Shown here in pieces: positions 45,643-56,059 of a stretch of 64,000 nucleotides of DNA. The notes under the pieces were generated by a model. The model searched no databases and was not told the DNA's origin. It saw nothing but the letters and a program-made list of their open reading frames with translations. The translations under genes and the position numbers were made by a program. Source of the stretch: Gentiana macrophylla (lineage: Eukaryota; Streptophyta; Magnoliopsida; Gentianales; Gentianaceae); the NCBI GenBank assembly GCA_026214975.1, contig JAOBSW010001176.1, forward strand, positions 19,807 to 83,806. Direction: 5' to 3'. Positions within the stretch are counted from its first letter, which is position 1. Each line of letters opens with the position of its first letter.

Positions 45643-47463
45643 TGTTGGAAAGGTGTCATAAACCCAATCGGGTTGGACCGGATCCGACCGGTCGGGTCAT
45701 TTCTGATCTATTTAGTTCATGTAATAACTTTATTATGATTAATAAAAGCACTTATGTTATTATATATTGTTTGTCTTCATATTATTTGTTGTATATATAT
45801 AGTAACGTCCCTAGTATCAATCTGTGATAGAGAAACCATGATAGTGATTATGGTTGATGAGATCTCTAATCACCATAACAAGGTTGGTACTTAAATGTCT
45901 CTAGTCTTATGTATTATCAAATGGGACATTGATAGTATAATCGAGACTAAGCACGTATTGGATGTCTTCTATCTTTTAGAAGGTAAGGATAGATCTCGTC
46001 TATCGAAGTGTTGGACACTTGGGTATGCGTGGGCGTGTATTAGAGAATGCGTGACGTTAGACCGACCCACTTACATTAAGTTGTGTCAAAGTATGTGGCG
46101 GTTGTGTAATTATCCTTTTGACCGGAGTCTTCATGGCATCACGGTGTGGATTGTCATGCTTTGACACTATTGAGATTTCTCCTAACCACGGGGGATCATG
46201 CGGTAGTGATTGGGTTTGATATTGAAGGCATGCGGAGTATACATGATTGGTCGTCCGGGAATCGCGTATCCTATGATTGGGATCGAATATCCAAAATGGC
46301 CTTCTTATAAGGAATGTCTAGCTCTCAAGAATCTTTGCAAAGTGGGAGTAAATGTGTTATTCCGAGAGAGAGCGTGATATCCAGATTATAAGATACGATC
46401 GTTAATGTATTGACACTCGAGATACGATCGTATGGATATTATTACAGCGATAGGATTGTAAGTTACACGGTAACTGCTTCACATGAAAGGTAGTAGTCAT
46501 TGCTTTTGACTCTTCCGATGATTGGGGGTCACGGTGTGTTGCTAGACGCTATCCCGTGATCGTTAGGTATGAAGGGCATTTTAGTAAATTGCACTTTGTG
46601 TCTACGGCCAACATATTCGGAAGCCTATCGGGTCACACACATATGAACATCGAGTCGGATTAAAATGCGGTTATAGTTTATAACCAAATAAGGAAAGTTT
46701 ATCTCTAGACTATAAAGGTTATAGTGGTAAATTAATATGGAGGTATTTATTTATTATGAATAAATTAAATACAATATATTAATTATATACAAATTAGATT
46801 AATTAAAGAATATTCGGAAGCCAATTTATTGGCATATGGGCGCCACTTTTAAGTGTATAAGATACACTTGGATTGTGCACTTTAATTAATAAGATTGCCA
46901 TAATATTAATATAAGATATTAATTGATTTTGAAAAAAATAGATTTATGGTAATAAGATAATTATAATCAATATATGATATTGGCAAAATAAATTATAATT
47001 AAAGAGATAAATCAATCTAGTTGATTTTCCTTATTTTATTGGGAAAAGGTTTTTTCTCCTCCACACCATATGGGCGCCCCAACCACTATATATATAGGAG
47101 GTGGGTGTCAAGCTCTTTTGTACATCACAATTGCAAGAGTTCATAATTCTTGTGTAAAATAGAGAGCTATCCATAGTGAGTTTGTGAGGGAAGAAAAGGT
47201 CCGGTCTAGCAGCCGGAGTTTTTCCGATAGCAATCCAAAGGGGATTCCGGCAAGGTGTTCGTGTGGATTAGCGATAGAGGCCGGACGCGTGGACGGCTTG
47301 CGCATTCAACTACTCTCCGTTGACGGTCAAAGCGACGATCTAATAGATCATCAAGGTATAACCGTCAAACTACTTAACGTGTTTATTGCATTAAACGAAG
47401 AACGATCTAGAAAAGGAAATCAAATCTTGAATTCCGCTGCGTTAAACTAGTGATTTCCTAACA
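45643..47463 (+). repeat. 3' LTR of element B
   Basis: TGTTGGAAA...CTAACA, collinear with 9708-11507. TATA box CTATATATATAGG at about 47087. Several one-base indels separate the two copies. Confidence 0.93.
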
Positions 47464-47639
47464 TCACTAACTCAATCCTCTTGTGTATAGCCATACACTG
47501 AGTTATATGATTACATAAACGAGGTACTTAGGGTTTTCAGTAGTGTCTTAATTATAAGCATACATGCATATAATAAGATGAATTATTAATTCTGTCCTAA
47601 AACAATTATGTAATTGTCTTTCGGGCACTACACCTAACA
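47464..47639 (-). repeat. 5' LTR of element A, part 2
   Basis: Starts with the duplicated TCACT of element B, then matches 2279-2449 to the terminal CACCTAACA. Joined with 8099-9707 it restores the complete LTR. Confidence 0.92.
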
Positions 47640-47644
47640 GTTGG
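47640..47644. repeat. Right target-site duplication of element A
   Basis: GTTGG, same as 667-671. It closes the nest. Confidence 0.85.
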
Positions 47645-48344
47645 TTGTTAACATTAGTATTTATAGTCGATTATTTCTAAGTAACGGTGAGGTTTTGTAT
47701 TGTAAGTTTTGTGTCATTTAGTTGCGTTGTTTGTTAGTAAACCACAGGAGGAGTGATGGGGATGTTGGACGAGTCCGGCGAAACAGCAATAAAATACATA
47801 ATCTACAGAATGCCTCACTTCCAGCTGAGGCTTTACCAAGTCATTTGAGTGGAGAGATGAATAAGAGAATCTACAATCCTCTACGAGCTATCCTATAGGA
47901 CCTCATTTCTTGCAGGCATAAGGAAGGCCATAACTGGTGAGAAGGAAAGAGTGGAATCGAAAACAACCTAGACCTACAAGAACCCCGCTTTCGGATGGAG
48001 GCTTTCACCGTAAGGCAGAACGGAATTCGTCGATGTTATTGTCGTTGTTCGTTCTTATTTGTGTTATTTTTATGTGTTATTCATCATCGTCAATTTTGTT
48101 AGATACATTGTCAGTGGTATTGAGCATATGAATATACTAAGGCAATTATATTATACAGGCCTATTAAATATTAGATTACATTATATAAAGGCAATTATAT
48201 TATATAGGGCTATTAAATATTCATTCCAAATTATACTAAGTCAAATTATGTTCACACCGTTACAACAAGGCTATTAAATTATTATACATACAAACTATGT
48301 ATATTGAATTATATATATTAAACACTAAAAAATTTAAATAATAC
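47645..48344. other. Intergenic, no recognised gene
   Basis: The stretch 47730-48030 has gene-like base composition (for example LPAEALPSHLSGEMNKRIYN read at about 47820-47880) but stops on all frames, and I do not recognise it. A 35-bp phrase AAGGCAATTATATTATA followed by CTATTAAATATT occurs twice, at about 48138 and 48187. Confidence 0.45.
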
Positions 48345-49075
48345 ACGTAACGACGATATTATTGGCGTTAAACAATACTCTACGCCAATATTATTGGTGT
48401 TAACAGACACTTAACGACAATATTATTGTCGTTAAACACATATTTAATGCCAATAACAACGAATATTGGCGTAAAATCATCCACATATTAGCGTAAAATC
48501 ATCATTCAGAGCCTACCTATCATCGTGTTCTTCAGGAAATTCAAAAACAACCCCTAACCCTAACCAATCTACCCCTCCTTTAGCAAAATTTTGCTAAACA
48601 ACAACAAAGATTCTTACTATACATGCATTTTGACCTCAAAGTACTTACAAATTGCACAACAAAAATCATACAATCAAAGATTTAGCTTCTTATTCGAAAA
48701 AAATGAGAGATAGACATTAATATTAACCTCGGGGCTATCTCCGTATTTGTTCCAAAGGAGCCTCAGAATCCATTGCAAAATCATATCGTTTTCTGAGAAT
48801 TTTTGGGGAATTTTTGGGGATTTTGCAGCAAAATGAGAATTTGGGGGAGAAGAAGAGGGAACAACAATAATAGCATCGTTTAGGCGATTATTGGCATAAC
48901 GAGGCATGTTTAACGCCAATAATATTGGCGTTAAATAATTAACGACAATATTATTGATGTTAAACATGTCTCGTTACGCCAATAATCGTCTTTTGTCTAA
49001 ATGGCTGATTAACGACAATATTATTGTCGTTATGAGTGGTTGAACGACATTATTATCAGCGTTACACCTAAAAAC
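48345..49075. mobile_element. Palindrome-rich small element (possible non-autonomous DNA transposon)
   Basis: Both edges (48345-48500 and 48880-49075) are filled with copies of the self-complementary words TAACGCCAATAATATTGGCG and TAACGACAATATTATTGTCG, in both orientations, so the two ends are inverted relative to one another. The middle (48500-48880) has no such words. Clustered short palindromes at both ends resemble subterminal repeats of CACTA-type transposons, but no CACTA terminus or clear TSD was found. Confidence 0.55.
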
Positions 49076-49261
49076 GCATTTGGAAAAAAGGCACACTTTC
49101 TTTACAAATAGGGGGGCCGACAACACCTGATTTTCCAATTTTCCCCCCAATTGTATCGGTGTGACATCATATATGTCCTAATCTAATTAATATATCACAT
49201 ATACGTAGTACAATACGCAACGGATGCATATGAATAAAAAAAGGGGGAGGCGGGTCAGAAG

Positions 49262-49460
49262 GACAAAATAAGATATAAAATGGGAAAAAAAGACAAGAAA
49301 AAAAGATAATGGTGAGAATGAAAAAAACGTGCATGTTACTACATGTGTTACTACATGTTGCTACAACCACATGTAGTAACATATGTACATGCGTGTTTTG
49401 TCCTTCTCAACTACTATCTTTTTTTCTTGTCATTTTTTTCCAGTTTAAATTAAAAACAGT
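49262..49460. mobile_element. Fold-back (MITE-like) hairpin
   Basis: Left arm 49282-49350 (AAAGACAAGAAAAAAAGATA, CGTGCATGTTACTACATG) pairs with right arm 49372-49441 (CATGTAGTAACATATGTACA, TATCTTTTTTTCTTGTCATT). Weaker pairing extends outward to about 49262 and 49460. The loop is about 20 bases. Confidence 0.75.
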
Positions 49461-49652
49461 CATCTACGACCTTTAACCTAAAAAAATTTATCTAGGCATA
49501 TATTGTGTATATATATATATTGGTTTTTTTTGTGGCTGTTTTCAGGAAAATTTCCACGTTAAAACCTCATATTTTTCATGATAACGGCCTCATTTCCCAA
49601 ACGCCTTGTCCATATCTGCATTACACAAATTTTAGCTTGGTCATGATCATCC

Positions 49653-49778
49653 CACTACAAGAAATATTACTGCGACTGATGTTATTAATGATCATCCTCG
49701 TATGTGGGTGACGCTCTGTAGCGGTAGGGTAAACGTCAATGTCGGTGATATTCCTTTGTGTGAAAAATAATCGTAGTG
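49653..49778. other. Possible CACTA-type terminus
   Basis: CACTACAAGAAATATTACTG at 49653 looks like a plant CACTA terminal repeat (CACTACAAGAAA). GTAGTG occurs at 49771-49776 in inverse orientation, but the flanks show no 3-bp duplication and the inner bases do not match. Low confidence. Confidence 0.3.
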
Positions 49779-49895
49779 TATGAAGTAATTTTTGGATTTC
49801 TCAAGAAATTGTGGTGCTCGGTACCAATAAATTCACCCTCAGTGAATAGTCTACGAATAAGTAGTAAAATAAAGCGGGATGCTGTATTTCCAAGA

Positions 49896-49921
49896 TTATA
49901 TATATATATATATATATATAA
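49896..49921. repeat. (AT)n microsatellite
   Basis: About 12 AT units. Confidence 0.9.
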
Positions 49922-52900
49922 ACTCGAGCTTGGTTTTGGATAACTAACTATGATTCAATACCTATCCAAAAAAAAAAAAAAAATGATTCATTACATAAGT
50001 AAGCCAGCGTGTCAATGCATAAAAATCATATTCAATAACTTAAATTGCACTTCGAATACATTGCAATCACAAATTTTATGTTGGTCACCAGTCACAGAAA
50101 TCACTGGTTACAGACCAAAACCAATAGAATTCAACATTCTAAAATGGGTCCCGCAGATATAAAAACATTCCACCAATGTATCCCTTTAAAAGTCTTGACT
50201 TGGCCATTCAAAGCTCTTGCACAGACCATCCTAAAATTAGTGCATGGCAATTAAAGAGCATACTTTTTTAATCTTCCTTTTTTAAGAGAAACTTTATCAT
50301 ATATAGATATAACAAAACTGTACAATCAAACACACAACCGCCACAACATACAAAATTTATCCGTGTGCTGTAAAATTTCCAAAAGCGCTATTACGCGACA
50401 AACAACGAACTATAATATTAGTTCTAAGAACACGCGTACTAGGCAGAGAATCTAGTACGATTGAGAAACCATTATATACGATTGAGATAGTTAATCAGTT
50501 AAAAATCATTATTTACCATTATTTACGATTGAGAAACCATTATTTACCATTATTTACGATTGAGAAACCATTATTTGGATGATAGTTAATCAGATAAAAA
50601 TCGATTGAGAAACCATTATTTACGATTTTCCGATTGATCTAATCTCATCCACTCGATTGGGTTGGTTTCTAAAATTGTTTTGCACCTAGAGATGTAAATG
50701 AACCGAAGTACTGTGATCTTTGAATTCAAAAGGAGTTTGACTCGATTTGATTTTTTAGCCGATATCGAGTGTCTTCAAGGTGTATTCAATTTGTAAAAGT
50801 TTTAGTGTTCCATCATGGAAAGAGTTGTGTATCATGAACTAAACCGATCCAATCCATGTTTAACATCATATTGAAATTTCTTTCAGGGTTCTCTTCGTCG
50901 AATATTCGGACTAAAATATTTCCATCTTCGTCGAATGTTTCGACTAAACTTTTTGGTGCTTTTTGGCGCCCCGGCCCTCAAATGTTCGGACTAAAATATT
51001 TCCATCAAAATCGGATTATGTTTTACTTGCATGATATTTGAGTTTAATTCTGTGTTCCATTGAAATTGCTTTTCATCAATCAACATTGGTGCTTGAATAT
51101 TCATGAAATGACTCAATGACATTATCTACCACTTTCTGTGTGACCTTACTCAATGTCTGGTTTGTTCCAATAAAATTCATTTTTTTTTCCAAGGTTCAGG
51201 GTTTGGATCTCCAGCTGATTTAGATAATCTGGCTACCACGTTTTCAAAGGTCAGTACATAATCCCTACTATGAGACGTGAAAAGTATCATGATAATAGAC
51301 GGCGGATTTCAAAATTTTATCCACGGTAAAATAGTAAATGTTGTTTTTTCGTCTTCTCTTTCAACTTACCCATTTTCCATTTTCCATTTTCCATTACTAT
51401 GTTATTTCTAGATTTTACTAATATCATATGAGTTATCACACTTTTCAAAGAACTTGATAAATATAAATGCTCCTGGACTTGAAAGCTCTTCGAAACTAGC
51501 ACTTTGATCTGCAAACACAAACTAGAACGATCAAAACTGAGCCTGAAGTCCAAAACTAGGTCGCTTAACCGAGGACAGTGCTCGGTTCAAAGATCCTCGC
51601 TTGATTCTCGACACGCCGGGACACGCCTGGGGTGATCGGGACACGCCCCAGGCACAATCGGGTCGTTTAACGAAAAGGATTTCTCGGTTCGGCAGCCGAA
51701 AGACCACGTAACTTCAAAAGCGCGATTTTTATGATGTGCAGCGCTACTTAGGGTCCTAATTATAGCATTTTATCACCATAAGTCGGTTTTAAAACCTTGA
51801 GGAAAAGAAGACCTAAAAATAAAAGGAAAAAGAAAATAATTTCAAAAGACTAAAATACCCTTACAAAGAGGTGGGGGAAGGTGGGGGAAAACAACATCAA
51901 ATTTGCCGAGGAAATTGGGTAGCCGGCAACTACTGTTCACCCAATTTTATTTTTTTTCTTTTTCTTTTTCTTTTATGAAGGATAATCAGCATTGTATTTT
52001 TTATTTCTTAATCTAATTGTAATTTCCTTTTAAAAAAAATTCATTTAACCCCTAAAAAAAATATAATTGTAATTCAAGTATGAAATAATTTTTATATGTT
52101 AATTATATCATTAAAGCTGTTAATATAAGTATAATATTAAAAAAATACGTGGAGAAGATGTGAATATAAATAATTAATATAAGATTATCAAAAAATATAA
52201 TTAATATAAGACACAAATAATATATTTATTTTTAATATATAATTAAATCTTAATATGGAATATTTTAAGAATATTCCTTTTTTATGTAGAACTATTGGAG
52301 TTGATGGAATTATTTGATATAAAAATTATATCAAATTGATGATTTGATGTTAAAATTATGTTGGAGATGCTCTTAGAGTTGCTCTTACAAGTGTGTTAAG
52401 GGATGTATTATTTTGCATTATAAATCAAATTATATTTTAAATATAAAAGCACTTTGAAAAAACAGAACTTGTTCACATGGGCACTATTGTTTATCATGAT
52501 TTGACCTTCTAGAATACAAGCACTAATTAACATGGTTAAGCATTATTTATTAATTAATTATTCATTTCACTTAATATTAGCAGAGCAACGTGCTCTGAAT
52601 TGACTTTTTTTTTTCTTTAAAAAAATGTATATTTACTATAAATTGTTTAGAAAAATGTTGATAGTATCAATGAACAAAAATTTATCTGGAGTTTAAATGA
52701 TTTTAAGAATACTAATTTAAGTCTTAATGATAAGGTTATCTGCTCTTAGTATACTGTTTAGTCAGAAGAAGATAATGTTTAGAGAATTTAAACAACATAG
52801 AGGTGAATCATCCAATAAACAAGTATTTTTATTAATGTTGAGGAAAAAGATAGGTTTTGTGTCACAACACACTTTTAAGTAATTGATTTTTATGTGAGCA

Positions 52901-53950
52901 GATGATTCAATAAGTCTCACGTCATAATCAATAGCCTCAAAGTTTGTTGCAATGATAGAGATGGGCCAACCCTTACCTTTCATAATTTGACATTTAATTC
53001 TGTATTTTAGTACTTTAGAGATGGGCTCGACCGTTATATTTCATAGGACAAATTTTATGGTGGTCATTGTGTTTGGTGGTTAATCTTAGATTAAAGGGTT
53101 GACAATAAACACACATGATCATAATCACCAATATGATAATATGTGTCCATTGAGTTTGGTGGTCAATGACCAACATAAAATTTCTCATTTCATAGTGTGA
53201 CATTTAAATCCATTTGATGACGTTATTTGAGTCATGATAAATTCAGCAACTATTTTTATTCATCGTTATCTTTTGACCTAAAATGTTTAACACAAGATAT
53301 TCTCTTCCTCTCAAAGAAGATGCGGCATTGCAGGACCCAACTAGAGAATCTCACTGCCTCTCACGGTATGACTCTAATTTTCTCAGCATGGGGTATTACC
53401 TTCTTCGTCTGTTAAGCACGCCTTCATAATCTTTCTCCCAATCACTAGCTCTCACGGGTTAAAATCGACATTTTTGTAGGGCCCTGCTTTTATATATTTA
53501 TAGTATATTTTAGATATGTTTTTATTTTACTTAAATTAAAGAAAAAACTTAGTAGGACTCAGTTCAATATCCTTGTTCAATAAAAAAAAACCTTAACCAA
53601 CTTATATACCATCTTCTACAACCCTTCACATAATAACCCTTACACCACAATTTTTATACAGTCAATGGTCCTAAAACAAAAATTAGGCTTAGGCCCCCAA
53701 TTATACAGAAACGCCTTTGATTTCGTCTGACAATCTGCTCTAATACTACATGTAACTGATAATTCATTAAAAATACTTTTCCTGTCAATTATTTATGCTC
53801 TTACTATGTGGAAAAAAAAAAAAAAGAGTTTTTAGTAACATCGCATCAAACCGCCGGTAAGTCAACATCACATTTCGTGGGAAACATTTTGAGTTCAACC
53901 GCTAGTAAGTTGAACATCACACGTAATGTTTTGAGACACCACACAAAAGT
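49922..53950. other. AT-rich intergenic region
   Basis: No supportable gene over about 4 kb. Local structure: a tandem repeat at 50455-50630; a phrase TTCGGACTAAAATATTTCCA twice (50903 and 50983); three copies of GGACACGCC at 51606-51650; a short inverted repeat AAATTTTATG(G)TGGTCATTG (53048-53070 against 53163-53184). One exon-like island (51195-51249, bounded by pyrimidine-AG and GGTCAGT) has an open frame GSGFGSPADLDNLATTFSK that I cannot assign. Confidence 0.5.
50455..50630. repeat. Short tandem repeat, ~35-bp units
   Basis: TACGATTGAGAAACCATTAT recurs at about 50456, 50526, 50560 and 50600, separated by TTACCATTATT, with an interspersed GATAGTTAATCAG(A/T)TAAAAATC occurring twice. Confidence 0.8.
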
Positions 53951-53951
53951 T

Positions 53952-53958
53952 CACCCGG
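53952..53958. repeat. Candidate target-site duplication of the LINE-type insertion (left)
   Basis: CACCCGG here, next to the T run, and CACCCGG at 54911-54917 beyond the other end. Confidence 0.5.
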
Positions 53959-54910
53959 TTTTTTTTTTTTTTCTCCCGGGAAACGAAATATTTTATTAAA
54001 CGCCGGAGTAACGCCGGTAAAGATACAAGAACAACGCTGGACACCGCCGGTTAAAGCCGGATCACAACCGGATAAGGCAAACTACTACGCGGACTAGCCG
54101 CACTACAAACAACAATACAATACAAACAAGGTCAAATAATAGATCGGGTCAAGGGTGTTGAACCGAAGGAAAATTTTTCCAATAAGACGTTCAGACACAT
54201 GGATCCTCTAAGTAACCTATTATTCGACCAACAACAAACACAACAACAAACACAGAACTAAAATACGAACATAGTACACGTACATGAACAAAAACAAAAA
54301 CAACAACAATAACACCGCTGGACTACACCGCCTCAAACCGCCATCTTACGGAATAAAGAGCCCGCAAGCCTGACATCTCATCCCGATTAGAGAACGGCCA
54401 ACCGGAGAAGACGCCGGAGAACACCATTGCAGTCAAGATTCCGGCACCGAACACCGGACATGGCTGAAAAGCCAAGAGAAGATGGCGAGCAGAGCACCGG
54501 GAGAGCTCAAACAACAACGGTGAAGCATCTACCACGATCTGAAGCGAAGAAATCTAGACGGCCACCAAAAAGAACTGTACAACAAAACGGATCTGAGTAG
54601 GAGGACCCAGAACCGCCACTGTCTTGCTGACTCGCAACCCCAGCAACCAAGGACTCCGATCAGCACCATCCGCCATTAGCAAGCCCCGATGAGCTTGAGC
54701 AGAAACATAGCGGAGCAAATCGCCGGAGAACAAAGCAGCCAAGACAACGGAGAAAAGAGAGAACAACCAAGAAAGTAAAAAGAAAACACAAAACCCGACG
54801 CCGGCAGCCTATTGCTACCGGCGCCGGAAGCAGCAAGGACGATGGAAGAGGGCAAGCGTTTGGGTCTATCTAGATAGGGAAAGAAGGTTCAGAGAATTTG
54901 TATGTTATGA
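53959..54910 (-). mobile_element. Probable non-autonomous or truncated LINE-type element
   Basis: On the minus strand the sequence begins near CTATCTAGATAGACCCAAAC (about 54870), is rich in CCGGCG, has no long ORF, and ends TTTAATAAAATATTTCG, then a short spacer and about 14 A (T run 53959-53972). A polyadenylation-like AATAAA followed by poly(A), with a possible 7-bp direct repeat around the whole, fits target-primed reverse transcription. The last 200 bases (GCCGGCGTTTAATAAA-like) resemble 3' ends of plant L1 LINEs as I remember them. A processed copy of a cellular transcript is the alternative. Minus-strand frames at 54323-54766 are not recognisable proteins. Confidence 0.5.
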
Positions 54911-54917
54911 CACCCGG

Positions 54918-55287
54918 GTTTATAGGCATCACAATGATTTTCAATTTCCGAAAAATCAAGCATCATATTTGATGTTTAACTTTCCACATTATAAATACTC
55001 ACACAAAATATAATCGTAGATGTTGTGTGATGTCGTTATACCGGTAAACGTCATGTTGAAATAACTCTTGATTAGTCCTTACCCGCTAGGACGATTCATA
55101 TTTTGCAGACACAATTCAGACCGAACTCTGGATTAGTCGAACCAGCTGGTATCCGGATACTGATGAGTTTAAGGGAAAAAGAAAATCTCCGGAGCATGAC
55201 GTCATCAAGTTTCCATAACCGTTGATGTCGTCACATGTGAAAATAAGTCTATTCCCACAAACGTGTCATTTTCCGTTTCCGGGCACT
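54918..55287. other. Upstream region of the WRKY gene
   Basis: No gene. Contains AACATCA/TGATGTT-type short inverted words also found at 53845-53915 on the other side of the LINE-type insertion, so the insertion probably landed in an older small element. Confidence 0.4.
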
Positions 55288-55480
55288 GCTACAGCTACAC
55301 CCGTGTGCGCCACATCCGGCCACATCGGATGATCTGCACCGTTGATCGGTGTTAGATCTATATTAGATCACCGTTGATCGGTGTTAGATCTATATTATAA
55401 TATAGATCTAACACCGATCAACGGTGCAGATCATCCGATGTGGCCGGATGTGGCGCACACGGGTGTGGCACTATCATTTC
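55288..55480. mobile_element. Long inverted repeat (MITE-like) in the WRKY promoter
   Basis: Left arm 55297-55366 and right arm 55399-55468 are an almost perfect inverted repeat (ACACCCGTGTGCGCCACATC, then GGATGATCTGCACCGTTGAT on the left; exact inverse on the right). The interior repeats GATC(A)CCGTTGATCGGTGTTAG once more in direct orientation. TTCCGTTTCC is present just outside both ends (about 55271 and 55478), a candidate 10-bp target-site duplication compatible with a Mutator-type MITE. It lies about 300 bp upstream of the WRKY start codon. Confidence 0.72.
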
Positions 55481-55626
55481 CGTTTCCCAAACAAAACGAC
55501 GTATTCACAGAATTTTCTCCATAGCTTCCTCCAAATTTCTTCACCTTTACCACTCTCTTTCTCCTTTCTATTCTTTTACAATATTTAACATTAATTAATG
55601 AAACCCAACCAACAAAGATCATCATC

Positions 55627-55660
55627 CTATAATATATATATATATATATATATACTATAT
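55627..55660 (+). promoter_or_regulatory. AT-repeat/TATA region of the WRKY gene
   Basis: TATAATATATATATATATAT lies 60-90 bp before the first ATG and is followed by a CT-rich stretch CCCTTCACTCACTTCC. It is the only plausible core promoter in this position, but repeats of this kind are also common by chance. Confidence 0.4.
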
Positions 55661-55717
55661 TCCCTTCACTCACTTCCTTAAATTCCCATTTCTGTTAAAA
55701 TTAAAACAAAACCAATA

Positions 55718-55807
55718 ATGAACAACACGCTTTTGTCTGAACAAGAAGAAGAAGAATTCAAGAATCTTCACCAAGGAAAAAATGATCCAAGAGCTTCTAA
55801 AAGGTAA
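55718..55807 (+). CDS. Upstream ORF overlapping the WRKY start
   Basis: ATG at 55718 opens a 29-codon frame (MNNTLLSEQEEEEF...) that stops with TAA at 55805-55807. It is in a different frame from the WRKY frame and covers its ATG at 55782. Either it is a true overlapping uORF that would limit translation of the main frame, or a one-base error near the AAAAAA at 55770-55776 has split one longer N-terminus in two. Confidence 0.4.
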   Translation: MNNTLLSEQEEEEFKNLHQGKNDPRASKR

Positions 55808-56059
55808 AGAATCTGCAACCCAACTTCGGATTATGCTACAGAATCCTCCTGTGGAGCAGATTAATTACGGGTCGGGTTCATCAGCTGCTGATGAGCTTGC
55901 TGTGAAAATCGTTGATTCTTTCACTGAAACTTTGTCAATGGTGAATGAAAACATGAATCTTGACTCATTTAATGCAAATGAGCCGAGCCCTAAGGTTTGT
56001 GATGAGAATAGAAAGAAGAGGCTCGGCCCGACACAACGGCGGGGATGCTACACAAGAAG
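55782..56059 (+). CDS. Group III WRKY transcription factor, exon 1
   Basis: Starts MIQELLKGKESATQLRIMLQ, the N-terminal helix typical of group III WRKY proteins (an ELxxGxExAxQL pattern). It continues through VKIVDSFTETLSMVNEN and ends in RLGPTQRRGCYTRR, the basic segment just before the WRKY domain. The donor is AAG|GTTCG at 56060, and the exon ends in codon phase 2. ATG at 55782 is the first in this frame after an upstream stop (TGA at 55719). Nuclear DNA-binding proteins of this group regulate defence and senescence genes through W-box elements; that is family knowledge and no target can be read here. Confidence 0.85.

Larger units (their letters stand above)
9708..47463 (+). mobile_element. 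Element B: Ty1/copia retrotransposon, nested in element A
   Basis: LTRs of 1.80 and 1.82 kb (TGTTGGAAA...CCTAACA), copia PBS, and PPT AAGTGGGAGAT. The internal order gag, zinc knuckle, protease, GAG-pre-integrase, integrase, RT, RNase H is diagnostic of Ty1/copia. The polyprotein is broken by many stops and frameshifts. It is also interrupted at 15890 by the Athila array C and resumes at about 44611 with a gap in the RT. About 7 kb remains when the passengers are removed. Confidence 0.93.
672..47639 (-). mobile_element. Element A: copia-type LTR element without coding sequence (outermost in nest)
   Basis: Two LTRs of about 1.78 kb begin TGTTAGA and end CTAACA. Read on the minus strand, the second LTR is followed by a primer-binding site matching TGGTATCGGAGC, the initiator-tRNA-Met type usual in plant Ty1/copia, and the first LTR is preceded by the copia-like PPT AAGTGGGAGAT. 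The internal region is about 5.6 kb and shows no gag, protease, integrase or RT motif on either strand. That arrangement fits a large retrotransposon derivative (LARD-like), mobilised in trans by a related copia such as element B, which has the same PBS and PPT. The alternative is an autonomous copy decayed beyond recognition. The 5' LTR (right side) is split by element B. Confidence 0.82.

Noticed and set aside
48555..48575. CCCTAACCCTAACC, telomere-like
   Set aside because: Only about two units; plant telomere repeat is CCCTAAA and needs many units. Chance or interstitial trace.
54323..54766. Two minus-strand frames of 70 codons with hydrophobic stretches
   Set aside because: Lie in the LINE-type unit, broken by a stop between them and without family pattern; kept only as part of that element.
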